A stretch of 64,000 nucleotides of DNA, from the NCBI RefSeq assembly GCF_025136295.1, contig NZ_CP062788.1, forward strand, positions 1,829,001 through 1,893,000. The letters are read 5' to 3'. Positions 22,273-31,311 of this stretch are shown one piece after another. Positions within the stretch are counted from its first letter, which is position 1. Each line of letters begins with the position of its first letter. The position numbers were made by a program, and so were the translations under genes. The stretch comes from Aestuariispira ectoiniformans. Its GTDB lineage: Bacteria; Pseudomonadota; Alphaproteobacteria; UBA8366; Aestuariispiraceae. A model generated the notes under the pieces. The model saw nothing but the letters and a program-made list of their open reading frames with translations, had not been told where the DNA came from and did not search any database.

Positions 22273-24384
22273 TCAGTTCGGACGATAGAAGGGATTGCCG
22301 ATCAGAATGCGGTAGTAGCCGCTATCTTCGTCCAGACTGTTCAGGCTTGCATGCACGAAGACCGGACGGTGGCGGTCCTCATCGGACCAATAGGCAAAAT
22401 AGGGCGCGCTGCGCGGTGCTGGCGACAGGCTGGAAAACAGGGCTTGTTGTTCTGTACCAGTGTTCCGGGCGGAAAAGCCGATATGGTCCGCGGGAAGAAT
22501 GTCCTCTATCCGTTTTACTACGTCGGTGAATGTATCGCGGGCCTCTGTCTCGTTTGAAAGACGTTTGCTGTCGATCTGGATGGCGATGAGCCGCCCGTCC
22601 TGCTTGCGGTCAAACTGTGCGATGGCAACGTCCGCGAGGGGATAGGGTGGCACGGTGCGCAATTTGCACGCGGTCAATCCGTTTTGAAAAGGATGGCAGG
22701 GCCCCAGCCTGTCTTTGGCCGTGTTGAGATGGGTGAGCCAGTCAAACCCCAGCATGAGTTTTCGATAGCTGCCGCCAAATTGGGCCAAGACCGCCCGGAT
22801 CAATTGTTCATTACTGCCAGAGGCTCGCAGTTCCGCGATTGCCGAGCGGCCTCTTGAGGTTATCTGACCGGGTTTTGCGCCATGATCCAGCAGGGATTGA
22901 AACAGGCCATCGTCCTTCTGGTCCAGGGCGGATAGCAAAGGCGTTTCCCCCTGCCATTCACGGTTCAGCCCCAGAGAGTTCTTCAGGAGAAAATCGCGAA
23001 TGCCTGCGTAAGGTGCAGAAGGGCTTGCATTGAAGGCCTGATGAACGAGATAGGCGGATGGCTGAAGGTCTCGGTCCGCAAGAAGCCCTGCGGCATCCCA
23101 CTGGTGATTGAGGAGGGCATGGTCCATAACGCTGCGGTCGCCCGCGCCCCATTTATCCACGACCTGAAACCGGGCGCGCCGCAGCGGAATGTCTGCAGGC
23201 CACTGGTCAAGTTGGCTCTGGATATCACCGGTCTCGCCCTGTTCGATGGCGCGGCCCAGTTTCTGTGAGAAATAGGTGAGCCTGGCCGCGGGGCCTTTGA
23301 GTTCAGACAGGGCGGCTGGTTCCGTTTTCGTTGCGATATCGTCTTTCGGCAAGGACAGGTCTTTGGGAGGTGTTGCCGCAGCGGTTTTCTGGTCTGCCGG
23401 AAGGGAGCTTGCTGCCTTGGTCCGCAAAATGAAAACGCGCTTTGGCGGCTCGTCAGGGATGTCGTCCTGTGCCGCGGGCGGGACAAAATCAACACGCGGA
23501 GCGCCAACCGGGGCCGAAGAAGCGGTGGCCATGGTATCGTCCGATGAAACCTCTGCCGACGAGGGTGGTGGTGGGGCAGGGGCGTCACTTAACATGTCCT
23601 GAGTGTGGCTGATAAGATTTTGCCACTTTTCCTGCAGTCGCTGCAGTATATGGTCGCGTTCTGACGTTGGAGCCTGCATCCACATTGCCGCCAGACCGGC
23701 GACGACAAGAACAAGCAGGACCGGCAGGAGAATTTTCCTCTTCCGCCTTTTGCGGGGTGGTGCGTCATCTTCATGGGCCGGATTAAGGAAGTCCGGCAGT
23801 TCCACAAGATGTTCGTCCGCCGGGCGTTCGGCCGCTGTGGCGGACGGGGCATCTTTGCCCTTTGCTGTACGGTCTTCTGTTTCGTCGGGGAAAACGGAGG
23901 CCTGTGCCTCCTCCTTGGGTTGACGCAAGGGGTGATCAATGGATTCGCCCGTGGGCCAAGGGGCTTTACCGGCGGATGCGGGCGCTGTTTCTGCTTCTGT
24001 TGCGGCCTGCTGAGGTTTGGTTTCTGTGTCCGTCTGCCGCGGCGTGCCTTCGTCCTCCAGTTCCTCCTCATCGCTTTCAGCAGGGGCGCGGGTAAAGAGG
24101 TCTGTGTCCGATGCGGGCTGGTATCCGGCTTGGACGGATGCCTCGCTGATATAATGGGCGACGGTGCGATATTGGGTGTCTTTGGTAAAGGCGGACAGCG
24201 TTGCCTCGACGAGGCGCAACTCGTCATATTGGCCGCCGTCACGCAGGGCCTTGAACCGGGTGGAGGCATCCTGGACGCGTTCCTGGGACTCCAGGTTCTG
24301 CCAGTCGTCGCCTATGCGGCCCTGTAGCCAGTAAGTAACGATATTGAACGATATGGATGACTGCTTGTCATCGCCGTTGCTCAA
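22273..24384 (-). CDS. Single-pass membrane protein with ankyrin-like C-terminal repeats
   Basis: This 703-residue protein is not assigned to a named family. The N-terminal 70 residues (SSISFNIVTYWLQGRIGDDWQ..., VEATLSAFTKDTQYRTVAHYIS) resemble the N-terminus of the cyclase at 57976. A long acidic low-complexity linker follows, then a basic segment and one membrane helix (KILLPVLLVLVVAGLAAMWM) near residue 230. The large C-terminal region includes ankyrin-like units (ETPLLSALDQKDDGLFQSLLDHGA), followed by about 180 residues of unknown fold. TTG 24384 is chosen because GGAGGGAGG lies 6 nt upstream. It has no operon partner. Confidence 0.7.
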   Translation of the reverse strand: MSNGDDKQSSISFNIVTYWLQGRIGDDWQNLESQERVQDASTRFKALRDGGQYDELRLVEATLSAFTKDTQYRTVAHYISEASVQAGYQPASDTDLFTRAPAESDEEELEDEGTPRQTDTETKPQQAATEAETAPASAGKAPWPTGESIDHPLRQPKEEAQASVFPDETEDRTAKGKDAPSATAAERPADEHLVELPDFLNPAHEDDAPPRKRRKRKILLPVLLVLVVAGLAAMWMQAPTSERDHILQRLQEKWQNLISHTQDMLSDAPAPPPPSSAEVSSDDTMATASSAPVGAPRVDFVPPAAQDDIPDEPPKRVFILRTKAASSLPADQKTAAATPPKDLSLPKDDIATKTEPAALSELKGPAARLTYFSQKLGRAIEQGETGDIQSQLDQWPADIPLRRARFQVVDKWGAGDRSVMDHALLNHQWDAAGLLADRDLQPSAYLVHQAFNASPSAPYAGIRDFLLKNSLGLNREWQGETPLLSALDQKDDGLFQSLLDHGAKPGQITSRGRSAIAELRASGSNEQLIRAVLAQFGGSYRKLMLGFDWLTHLNTAKDRLGPCHPFQNGLTACKLRTVPPYPLADVAIAQFDRKQDGRLIAIQIDSKRLSNETEARDTFTDVVKRIEDILPADHIGFSARNTGTEQQALFSSLSPAPRSAPYFAYWSDEDRHRPVFVHASLNSLDEDSGYYRILIGNPFYRPN

Positions 24385-24510
24385 ACGCAACCTCCCTCCT
24401 GGCACACGGTATTCCGCGCAAGGCGTTTACCGGCAATTCGCCACTCTCCTAAGGAGTAAGTGTATCGCCAGGAAGGAAATTTATGCAACAACCAAAAGGT
24501 GTTGTGTCAA

Positions 24511-24948
24511 TCAGTCCACGTCGGCGCGCGTCCTGGTGACTTCAACGCCAACGGTTTGGGCGTTTTTCAGGGCTTCGGGTTTTTCAACCCGCACAACGGC
24601 CTCCTGCACACGGGGGTCTTCCAGGCAGAGCAGGCCAATTTTATGCGCCAGGGTTTCGACGAGGCGGATATGACCTTCCGCCGCCAGCACCCGGATGCGT
24701 TCTGAAATGTCTGCATAACAGACAACCTGGGTATAGTCGTCGCAATTGGGGTCACTCATTTCCCGGGCCTGAAGCTCCAGGTTGATGCGCACGATCTGCA
24801 CCCGTTCATATTCATGGTCGAAGACGCCAATGCTCCAGGCCACATCCAGATCACGGACCAGAATGCGGTACAGCCTGTCGGATACAGCCTGCGGCTTCCG
24901 ACTGTCGGAGGTGGGGTGGTTTACAACATTTTTCGTGGCCACCTGCAT
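24511..24948 (-). CDS. folB: Dihydroneopterin aldolase
   Basis: The 145-residue enzyme of folate synthesis splits dihydroneopterin to hydroxymethyl-dihydropterin and glycolaldehyde. Visible family segments are ILVRDLDVAWSIGVFDHEYERVQIVRINLEL, YADISERIRVLAAEGHIRLVETLAHKI and the catalytic-lysine region RVEKPEALKNAQTVGVEVTR. AGGAG lies 8 nt before the ATG. It is divergent from folP. Confidence 0.93.
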   Translation of the reverse strand: MQVATKNVVNHPTSDSRKPQAVSDRLYRILVRDLDVAWSIGVFDHEYERVQIVRINLELQAREMSDPNCDDYTQVVCYADISERIRVLAAEGHIRLVETLAHKIGLLCLEDPRVQEAVVRVEKPEALKNAQTVGVEVTRTRADVD

Positions 24949-25050
24949 GACCGTTTCTCCTTTGGCCTTGGCAAACGCGCTGTCAAACGGTATCGACAGC
25001 GACGCGCGACCCTACGAATATAATATAGGGATGACAAGCAATAGGACGAC

Positions 25051-25926
25051 ATGGAAATGCGGCTGAACGACCATTTTCACTGGGGAAGCCGGTGTTATGT
25101 GATGGGGATTGTCAACGTCACGCCTGATTCCTTCTCTGGAGACGGCCTGGCGGATGACCAGGACCGTGTTACCAGGGCGCTGGCCCAGGCACGGCAATTC
25201 ATCGCCGACGGGGCCGATATTCTGGATGTCGGCGGCGAGAGCACGCGGCCTGGGGCCGCCCTTGTCGCGGAGCAGGAAGAGCTTGATCGTGTGGTGCCGG
25301 TTGTCGAGGCTCTGACCCGGGAATTACCGGATGCCATCATTTCCGTGGATACCTACAAGGCAGCGGTGGCAGAGGCCGCCTTGGCCCACGGCGCACATAT
25401 CATCAACGACGTCTGGGGCTTTAAGGCCGACACCGATATGGCTGCCGTGGCAGCCGATCGTCAGGCACCGGTGATGCTGATGCATAACCGGTCCAAGCCG
25501 GGGCATGCGGAAATCGACCGGCGGCTCGGCGGCTCCTACGTTGCGCCGGACTATAAGGACTTTCTGGCGGAGGTGGTTGAAGAGACTGCTGACCTGGCGC
25601 GGAATGCGGAAGCCAACGGCATTGCCCGTGACCAGATCGTGTTGGACCCCGGTGTCGGTTTCGGTAAAACCATTGAACAGAATATGGCCCTGATCAACCA
25701 TCTGGATGCGTTCAAGAAACTGGGCTATCCGGTGTTGCTGGGTTCCAGCCGGAAAAGCTTTATCGGGCGCGTGTTGGATGTGGAGCCTGACCAGCGCCTG
25801 GAAGGCACGGCGGCGACTGTTGCCATTGGCGTTGCGCGGGGCGCGGACATCGTGCGGGTGCATGATGTGAAGGAAATGACGCGGATCGTGCGGATGACAG
25901 ACGCCCTGATCCGTGCGGATGGGTGA
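25051..25926 (+). CDS. folP: Dihydropteroate synthase
   Basis: The 291-residue TIM-barrel enzyme joins pABA to hydroxymethyl-dihydropterin pyrophosphate and is the sulfonamide target. It shows MGIVNVTPDSFSGDG, DVGGESTRPGA, VDTYK, HIINDVWG, DPGVGFGKT and GSSRKSFIG, all conserved. It runs straight into folK with a 4-bp gap. Confidence 0.96.
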   Translation: MEMRLNDHFHWGSRCYVMGIVNVTPDSFSGDGLADDQDRVTRALAQARQFIADGADILDVGGESTRPGAALVAEQEELDRVVPVVEALTRELPDAIISVDTYKAAVAEAALAHGAHIINDVWGFKADTDMAAVAADRQAPVMLMHNRSKPGHAEIDRRLGGSYVAPDYKDFLAEVVEETADLARNAEANGIARDQIVLDPGVGFGKTIEQNMALINHLDAFKKLGYPVLLGSSRKSFIGRVLDVEPDQRLEGTAATVAIGVARGADIVRVHDVKEMTRIVRMTDALIRADG

Positions 25927-25930
25927 TGCG

Positions 25931-26428
25931 ATGAGCGAACAGACAGCCAAGACTGATGTATTTATCGCCCTGGGCACCAATGTCGGTGATCGGGAGGCCA
26001 ATTTGAACCTGGCCATCGATGCATTAGGGCGATTGATGGAAGTCACCGGCAAATCGCGCCTGTATCAATCCGCACCGATGTATGTGACGGACCAGCCGGC
26101 CTTTCTCAATATGGCGGTCAAAGGGCGCACAAGCCTGTCGGCGGAGGACCTCCTGACCGGGCTGAAGGACCTGGAGGAGGAGATTGGCCGCCGCCCGACC
26201 TTCCGCAACGGGCCGCGCGTAATCGACCTTGATATCCTGTATTACGGCAAGGACCGCATTGATACGGAACGGCTTTCGGTTCCACATCTGCGAATCGCGG
26301 AGCGCGGCTTTGTTTTATACCCACTCAATGACCTGGACCCGCAGTGGCAGGATGTGAGAAGCGGTAAAACTATCGCGGAAATGGTGCAGGAACTCGGCCC
26401 GGATGAAGGACTTGAGGTACTGTCGTAA
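25931..26428 (+). CDS. folK: 6-hydroxymethyl-7,8-dihydropterin pyrophosphokinase
   Basis: The 165-residue kinase activates hydroxymethyl-dihydropterin with ATP. Motifs are FIALGTNVGDREANL, the central YQSAPMYVTDQPAFLNMAV and the Mg/ATP-binding RNGPRVIDLDILYYG. ATG 25931 follows the folP stop by 4 bp; an in-frame ATG at 25919 would overlap folP. FolB, P and K are thus clustered, with folB on the other strand. Confidence 0.95.
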   Translation: MSEQTAKTDVFIALGTNVGDREANLNLAIDALGRLMEVTGKSRLYQSAPMYVTDQPAFLNMAVKGRTSLSAEDLLTGLKDLEEEIGRRPTFRNGPRVIDLDILYYGKDRIDTERLSVPHLRIAERGFVLYPLNDLDPQWQDVRSGKTIAEMVQELGPDEGLEVLS

Positions 26429-26504
26429 CGCTTGGACGATATTTGTCGCGGTTGCTTCGGTTTCTGTCGCTGTCCTTTAGATTCTGTTAAACTTTTTTTG
26501 CAAT

Positions 26505-26566
26505 CCTCGCCTTGCAGTTCACGGCGAGGGCGATATAGTGCAGCCCGACGTCGCCGTTGCTGCGAC
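26505..26566 (+). other. Two hairpins in the leader of the XRE gene
   Basis: CCTCGCC (26505-26511) pairs with GGCGAGG (26523-26529), and GTCGC (26550-26554) with GCGAC (26562-26566). Neither is followed by a T-run, so they are not obvious terminators. They sit in the 245-bp gap between folK and the small XRE gene and may be a structured 5' leader or a small RNA. Confidence 0.4.
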
Positions 26567-26674
26567 AAGAAAATCCGAACATAGTATTTTTGCTTGCTGG
26601 TTGTAACAGACCGGCAACAGCCTTTTTTAGTGTTTGCACGAACAGAAGAACGATCAAATAAAAGGACGAAAACA

Positions 26675-26935
26675 ATGAACAAGAACGAATTTACGTGGGC
26701 AAAAGCAGGCGAATGGCTAAAGGGCCTGCGCGAAGAATGGCTGCTGACCCGTGCTGAACTGGCAGAGCAGGTTGGCGCGCCGTCCGTGAACTGGTTGGGT
26801 GAAATCGAAGAAGGGGAGCGTGCGCTTGCCACCGATCTTTTCAAAGGTTTTGCACGCAGCTTCAATATGTCCGTTCAGGACTTTGCCAAAACCTACGCCC
26901 AGAAGGCACATGTTGATTTTGAGCAGGCTGCATAA
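26675..26935 (+). CDS. XRE-type helix-turn-helix protein
   Basis: The 86-residue protein consists of a single HTH domain: AGEWLKGLREEWLLTRAELAEQVGAPSVNWLGEIEEGERALATDLFKGFARSFNM, then a short C-terminal helix. It matches Cro/CI-type DNA binding, including the LTRAELAEQVGAP recognition region. An AGGA lies 9 nt before ATG 26675. No adjacent toxin gene is visible, so an antitoxin role is unsupported. The 245-bp leader is unusually long and structured, and a strong terminator follows. Confidence 0.83.
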   Translation: MNKNEFTWAKAGEWLKGLREEWLLTRAELAEQVGAPSVNWLGEIEEGERALATDLFKGFARSFNMSVQDFAKTYAQKAHVDFEQAA

Positions 26936-26976
26936 CTGCGCCGCCATCGACGAGCCGACAGTATTCTGGCGAGAAA

Positions 26977-27000
26977 AGCCCCGCAGCTTGCTGCGGGGCT
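26977..27000 (+). terminator. Rho-independent terminator of the XRE gene
   Basis: A perfect 10-bp stem (AGCCCCGCAG/CTGCGGGGCT) with a CTTG loop ends in TTTT; with its A-rich 5' side it may work in both directions, serving the convergent VWA gene too. Confidence 0.9.
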
Positions 27001-27028
27001 TTTTACTTGAAAGCGGTTTGAGCCGGGG

Positions 27029-27817
27029 TCAGACCATGGGACGCCTGCCGCAGGTGTCGATGATGCTGGCAATTGCCTCGGCTGTTCCCTGACCGGAGGC
27101 ATCGACGCGGGCGAACAGTCCACCGGTGATCAGGGCATATTCCCGCATGAGGTCTTCCACACCGGGAAGGAGGCCAAAGAAACTGGTGGGCACATAAATG
27201 GCGGAAATCTTGATGTCTGCTGCCAGAGCGGCCTCAGCCATATGGATCGCGTTGGGATAGTCGGTGTTCTCGTCATAGGTATCGTCGAAGCCACCCGGCA
27301 GGTTGTCGGTGATCAGCACGATCATGCGTGTACGCGCGGTGAAACGGCCATTGAAGTCGCCCGTCTGCGACCGTCCCTGTGCGGCAAGCCCGAAGATCAC
27401 CGTCCGCAGGGCCTCGTCAGAGGCCTCAGGCCCCGCGGCGCCGGCGCGTGCGGATAGCTGGCGTATGCGATTGCGTACGATTTCCTTTTTTGTTTGGGGG
27501 TCAGGCGTCGCATTCATGTCTTCGTCGACTTCGACGAAATCCTTGAAGGTTACCAACCCGATCTGGAAGTCACCGCCGGAAACTTCGTCGATCTTGTCCA
27601 GGATTTTCTCGAGTTCCTGTTTGATGTCGTATATGGCGCCCTGTAGGCTATACGTATCGTCGATTACGAAAACCACGTCAGTGGATTCGCATTTTGTCTT
27701 GCGCGGGGCTGTGCTGTCCTGCGCATAGGCGGGACAGACAAAAAACAGCAAGCCTGCAAGGGCCAGAAGCCCCCAAGCTGCTCCCCCGCAAGATGCTGCC
27801 AAATAATTTTTTGTCAT
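27029..27817 (-). CDS. Exported von Willebrand factor A-domain protein
   Basis: The 262-residue protein has a signal peptide ending LLFFVCPAYAQ and one VWA domain. The MIDAS-type site is VVFVIDDTYSLQG (a variant of DxSxS), later acidic residues occur in LITDN, and the domain ends at TCGRR with no sorting tail. It is unlike the PEP-CTERM VWA paralogs in sequence and has no sigma-54-type promoter. Ligand and partners are unknown. Confidence 0.85.
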   Translation of the reverse strand: MTKNYLAASCGGAAWGLLALAGLLFFVCPAYAQDSTAPRKTKCESTDVVFVIDDTYSLQGAIYDIKQELEKILDKIDEVSGGDFQIGLVTFKDFVEVDEDMNATPDPQTKKEIVRNRIRQLSARAGAAGPEASDEALRTVIFGLAAQGRSQTGDFNGRFTARTRMIVLITDNLPGGFDDTYDENTDYPNAIHMAEAALAADIKISAIYVPTSFFGLLPGVEDLMREYALITGGLFARVDASGQGTAEAIASIIDTCGRRPMV

Positions 27818-27871
27818 GAAATTAGGATACTATGCATCCTGATCCATGACCTAGTAACATTTAACTGAAGT

Positions 27872-27894
27872 CCGGGAGGGGTATCCCCTCCCGG
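27872..27894. terminator. Strong hairpin after the acyl-CoA dehydrogenase gene
   Basis: A perfect 10-bp GC-rich stem (CCGGGAGGGG/CCCCTCCCGG) with a 3-nt loop lies 9 bp past the stop codon. T-runs are short on both strands. Confidence 0.65.
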
Positions 27895-27903
27895 AAAGTT
27901 TCT

Positions 27904-29694
27904 TCAAAGTTGGTCTTCAGCGATTGCCATGACCGTATTGTGGCCCTGGGTGATTGGCCCCAGCAGGGACGGTGCCTGGGACAGAAGGTTTTCCGCGTAG
28001 AAGCGTGCCGTGATCAGCTTGTTGCGGTAGAAATCCGCGTCACCTTCACCGTTGACCAGTTTGTTTTCCGCAGCAATACAGGCGCGGGCCATGACGACAC
28101 CGCCTGCCACAAGGCCGAAGAGTTTCAGCAAGTAGGTAGAAGCCGTCGCCTGTGCAACCCGGTCGCTGCTTGCGTTTTCGACCAGCCAATCCCCGGCCTG
28201 TTCCAGGGCGTCGACGCCCTGCGCCACATATTTCCGGAGGATGGAGATTGTTTCTCCGTCCATGCCGTTCAGGCGATTGATGAAGGCGTGAACCTCATCC
28301 AGATATTCGTCCAATGCAGCACCCTTGTCGCGGAGGATTTTGCGGCCGACCAGATCGGCGGCCTGGATGCCGTTGGTGCCTTCGTAGATCGGCAAGATAC
28401 GGGCGTCACGGTAATGTTGGGCGGCACCGGTCTCTTCAATGAAGCCCATGCCGCCATGGACCTGCACGCCCATGGAGGTCATCTCCACGGCGGTGTCCGT
28501 GAACCAGCCTTTGATGACCGGCGTCAGCAGGTCGACGCGGCGGCCCGCCCATTTGCGGTAGTTTTCTTCCTCATGACGGTGGGAGATGTCCAGCATCGTC
28601 ATTGTCTCAAGGACGAGCGCGCGCTGTGCCTCGGCATAGGCACGCATGGTCATCAGCATACGGCGCACATCCGGATGCTTGATGATAGCGACCGTGCCTT
28701 CCGCCGGATCGAGGCCCTTTCCCTGTTTGCGTTCCTTCGCGAAATCCCGTGCCTGTTGGTAGGCGCGCTCTGTGAGCGACAGCCCCTGCAGGCCGACGGC
28801 GAGGCGGGCATTGTTCATCATGGTGAACATGTATTCCAGTCCGCGATTGGGCTCACCCACCAGATAGCCGATGGCGCCTTCCTTGTCGCCAAAGGACATG
28901 ACACAGGTGGGGCTGCCCATGATGCCAAGCTTGTGCTCAATGGAAACACAACGCAGGTCGTTGTGGTCACCAATGCTGCCATCGTCGCCGACCAGATATT
29001 TGGGCACGACAAACAGAGAGATGCCCCGCGTTCCCTCCGGTGCATCCGGCAGGCGGGCAAGGACGAGATGGACGATATTGTCCGTCATCTCATGTTCGCC
29101 ATAGGTGATGAAAATCTTCTGGCCCTTGATGCGATAGTGATCGCCGTCGGGTTCGGCCTTGCTGCGAACCAGGCTCAGGTCGGAACCGGCCTGCGGTTCG
29201 GTCAGGTTCATGGTGCCGGACCATTCACCGCTGATCATCTTCGCCAGGTAGGTGTTCCTGATCGCGTCGGAAGCATGCGCCGTCAGCGCCTCGACCGCAC
29301 CCTGGTTCAACAACGGGCAAAGCGCCCAAGCCATATTGGCGGATTGCCACATTTCCTGAACGGCGGTCGCAATCGTCCAGGGCAGGCCCTGTCCACCAAA
29401 GTCCGGGGTGAAGGGAATGGAATTCCAGCCGCCCTCCACATAGGCCCGATAGGCATCCTTGAAACCGTCGGGAACGGTGACTTTGCCGTCGTTCCAGCGG
29501 GCGCCCTGCTTGTCACCGTTATAATTCGTCGGGGCGATAACGTCGCCCGCCAGTTTTCCGGCCTCTTCGAGGATGGCATCGACCAGTTCCGCATTGACCT
29601 CTTCACAGCCGGGCAATGCCTCCAGCTGACCCAGAAGGCCAAGGTCCCGCAGGACGAAACGCGTGTCATTGATAGGGGCCGAATACGGTATCAT
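27904..29694 (-). CDS. Acyl-CoA dehydrogenase (DmdC-like)
   Basis: The 596-residue flavoenzyme has an N-terminal extension (MIPYSAPINDTRFVLRDL), the acyl-CoA dehydrogenase core with MNLTEPQAGSDLSLVRSKA and IKGQKIFITYGEHEM, and a long C-terminal domain. Both length and N-terminus match the DmdC-like group (3-methylmercaptopropionyl-CoA dehydrogenase and relatives), but other acyl-CoA substrates are possible and no other dmd genes are present. ATG 29694 is preferred because family members begin there; an upstream GTG at 29730 would add 12 residues. It lies 49 bp downstream of the FAD-linked oxidase gene. Confidence 0.88.
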   Translation of the reverse strand: MIPYSAPINDTRFVLRDLGLLGQLEALPGCEEVNAELVDAILEEAGKLAGDVIAPTNYNGDKQGARWNDGKVTVPDGFKDAYRAYVEGGWNSIPFTPDFGGQGLPWTIATAVQEMWQSANMAWALCPLLNQGAVEALTAHASDAIRNTYLAKMISGEWSGTMNLTEPQAGSDLSLVRSKAEPDGDHYRIKGQKIFITYGEHEMTDNIVHLVLARLPDAPEGTRGISLFVVPKYLVGDDGSIGDHNDLRCVSIEHKLGIMGSPTCVMSFGDKEGAIGYLVGEPNRGLEYMFTMMNNARLAVGLQGLSLTERAYQQARDFAKERKQGKGLDPAEGTVAIIKHPDVRRMLMTMRAYAEAQRALVLETMTMLDISHRHEEENYRKWAGRRVDLLTPVIKGWFTDTAVEMTSMGVQVHGGMGFIEETGAAQHYRDARILPIYEGTNGIQAADLVGRKILRDKGAALDEYLDEVHAFINRLNGMDGETISILRKYVAQGVDALEQAGDWLVENASSDRVAQATASTYLLKLFGLVAGGVVMARACIAAENKLVNGEGDADFYRNKLITARFYAENLLSQAPSLLGPITQGHNTVMAIAEDQL

Positions 29695-29743
29695 GGTTCT
29701 TGTCTTCCCTTCGCTTGTTGCGATACTCACCTGTTCAGGTCTT

Positions 29744-31177
29744 TTATCCGGTGCTTGTCTCCTCCGGCAGCACCTTGCCGGGATTCATAATGCCTTGAGG
29801 ATCGAAAACCTGCTTGATCCCGCGCATCAATGTCAGTTCTGTCGATGACTTGTAACGCGCCATCTCACCGCGTTTGACCTGTCCGATGCCATGTTCTGCG
29901 CTGATTGATCCATTCAATGCGGCAACAATGTCATGGACGGCGCGGTGCAGGTCCCATTCAAGGGCCCTGAAGGCTTCTGCTTCCATGCCCACCGGGGCGG
30001 TCAGGTTATAGTGAATATTGCCGTCACCCACATGTCCAAACGGATAGGGGCGAATTCCCGGACAAACATCTTCAATGGCGACAGCGGCCCGCCGCAGGAA
30101 TTCCGGGACCTGTGAGATTGCGACCGATACGTCATGTTTGATCGACGCGCCTTCGCGGGCTTGTGCCTCGACAATGGCCTCGCGCAGATGCCACAGGTCG
30201 CTGCGCTGTTGTTCCGACTGGGCGATAACGGCGTCTGCAATCAGCCCGCTTTCAAAGGCCTGTTCCAGAAAGGCCTCCAGATGGGCGCTTGCCTGGCTGT
30301 CCTGTCCGGTGCCGGTAAATTCCAGCAATACGGCCCAGTCTGGAAGCTCCGAAAACGGCGCGCGCGTGCCCGGAACATGGCGGACGGCACAATCAATAGC
30401 GATGGCCGGGATCAATTCAAAGGAGCTTAACGCGTCGCCACTGCTGCTGCGGGCAAGGGCGAGCAGGCCCAGGCAACTGTCCAGGTCGGAAAGCGCACAG
30501 AGAGCTGTGGCTTGTTCAGTTGGTTTGGGGAAGAGGCGCAGGACTGCTGCTGTGATGATGCCAAGTGTGCCTTCGGACCCGATCATGAGATGTTTCAGGT
30601 CATAGCCCGTGTTGTTTTTGCGAAGCTGGCTGAGGCCATTCCAGATTTCACCATTGGGCAATACCGCCTCAATGCCGAGGACAAGCTCACGGGTGTTGCC
30701 ATAGCGCAGCACATTGATGCCACCGGCATTGGACGCAAGATTGCCGCCGATCTGGCAGGAGCCTTCTGCGCCAAGGCTGAGCGGGAAATACCGATCCTGC
30801 GCCAAGGCGGTGTCCTGGATCGTCTTCAGGATACAGCCCGCCTCGACAGTCATGCTGTAATCCGCGCTATCAACCTCACGGATGCGGTTCATGCGTGAGA
30901 GATTGAGGAGAAGGGCATCGCCGCTGTCATCCGGGGTTGCGCCGGCAACGCGCCCGGTGTTGCCGCCTTGCGGAACAATGGGGATCATTGCTGCGGCGCA
31001 AAGCCGAACAACCTCGGCAACCTGTACGGTGCTGTCGGGGCGCGCCAGACCGGCGCAGTGTCCGCGATAGGCACCACGGGAGTCGATCAGATAGGCGTCG
31101 AGATCGCCATCCCCATCCGTCCATCCGGACGGGCCCAGCAGGTCTTTGATTTTTGAGAGGGCTTCCTCTCTTTTCAT
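29744..31177 (-). CDS. FAD-linked oxidoreductase (GlcD/D2HGDH-like)
   Basis: The 477-residue protein has the VAO-type FAD-binding half (PQGGNTGRVAGATP, LGAEGSCQIGGNLASNAGGINVLRYG, GTLGIITAAVLRLFP). The C-terminal half contains the metal-site pattern of D-2-hydroxyacid dehydrogenases (HVGDGNIHYN, SAEHGIG). This fits D-2-hydroxyglutarate or D-lactate/glycolate dehydrogenases; the substrate is uncertain. A Shine-Dalgarno GGGGAG lies 6 nt before the ATG. It is probably co-transcribed with the acyl-CoA dehydrogenase. Confidence 0.9.
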   Translation of the reverse strand: MKREEALSKIKDLLGPSGWTDGDGDLDAYLIDSRGAYRGHCAGLARPDSTVQVAEVVRLCAAAMIPIVPQGGNTGRVAGATPDDSGDALLLNLSRMNRIREVDSADYSMTVEAGCILKTIQDTALAQDRYFPLSLGAEGSCQIGGNLASNAGGINVLRYGNTRELVLGIEAVLPNGEIWNGLSQLRKNNTGYDLKHLMIGSEGTLGIITAAVLRLFPKPTEQATALCALSDLDSCLGLLALARSSSGDALSSFELIPAIAIDCAVRHVPGTRAPFSELPDWAVLLEFTGTGQDSQASAHLEAFLEQAFESGLIADAVIAQSEQQRSDLWHLREAIVEAQAREGASIKHDVSVAISQVPEFLRRAAVAIEDVCPGIRPYPFGHVGDGNIHYNLTAPVGMEAEAFRALEWDLHRAVHDIVAALNGSISAEHGIGQVKRGEMARYKSSTELTLMRGIKQVFDPQGIMNPGKVLPEETSTG

Positions 31178-31311
31178 GCTCAACTCCCCTATACGTCAGC
31201 TGGTTCTACCGCAATGCACAATTTCGGGCAAGTGCGGCGCGATGCCGTGTGGACATGATTGCAATTCTGTGGTGACGTCGCGATGCCGAACAATATCAGA
31301 TGGGGAAGGGC

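Noticed and set aside
27910-29790. Long forward reading frame antisense to the acyl-CoA dehydrogenase
   Set aside because: No recognisable domain and a Cys/His-rich shadow composition; the sense frame is clearly a dehydrogenase.
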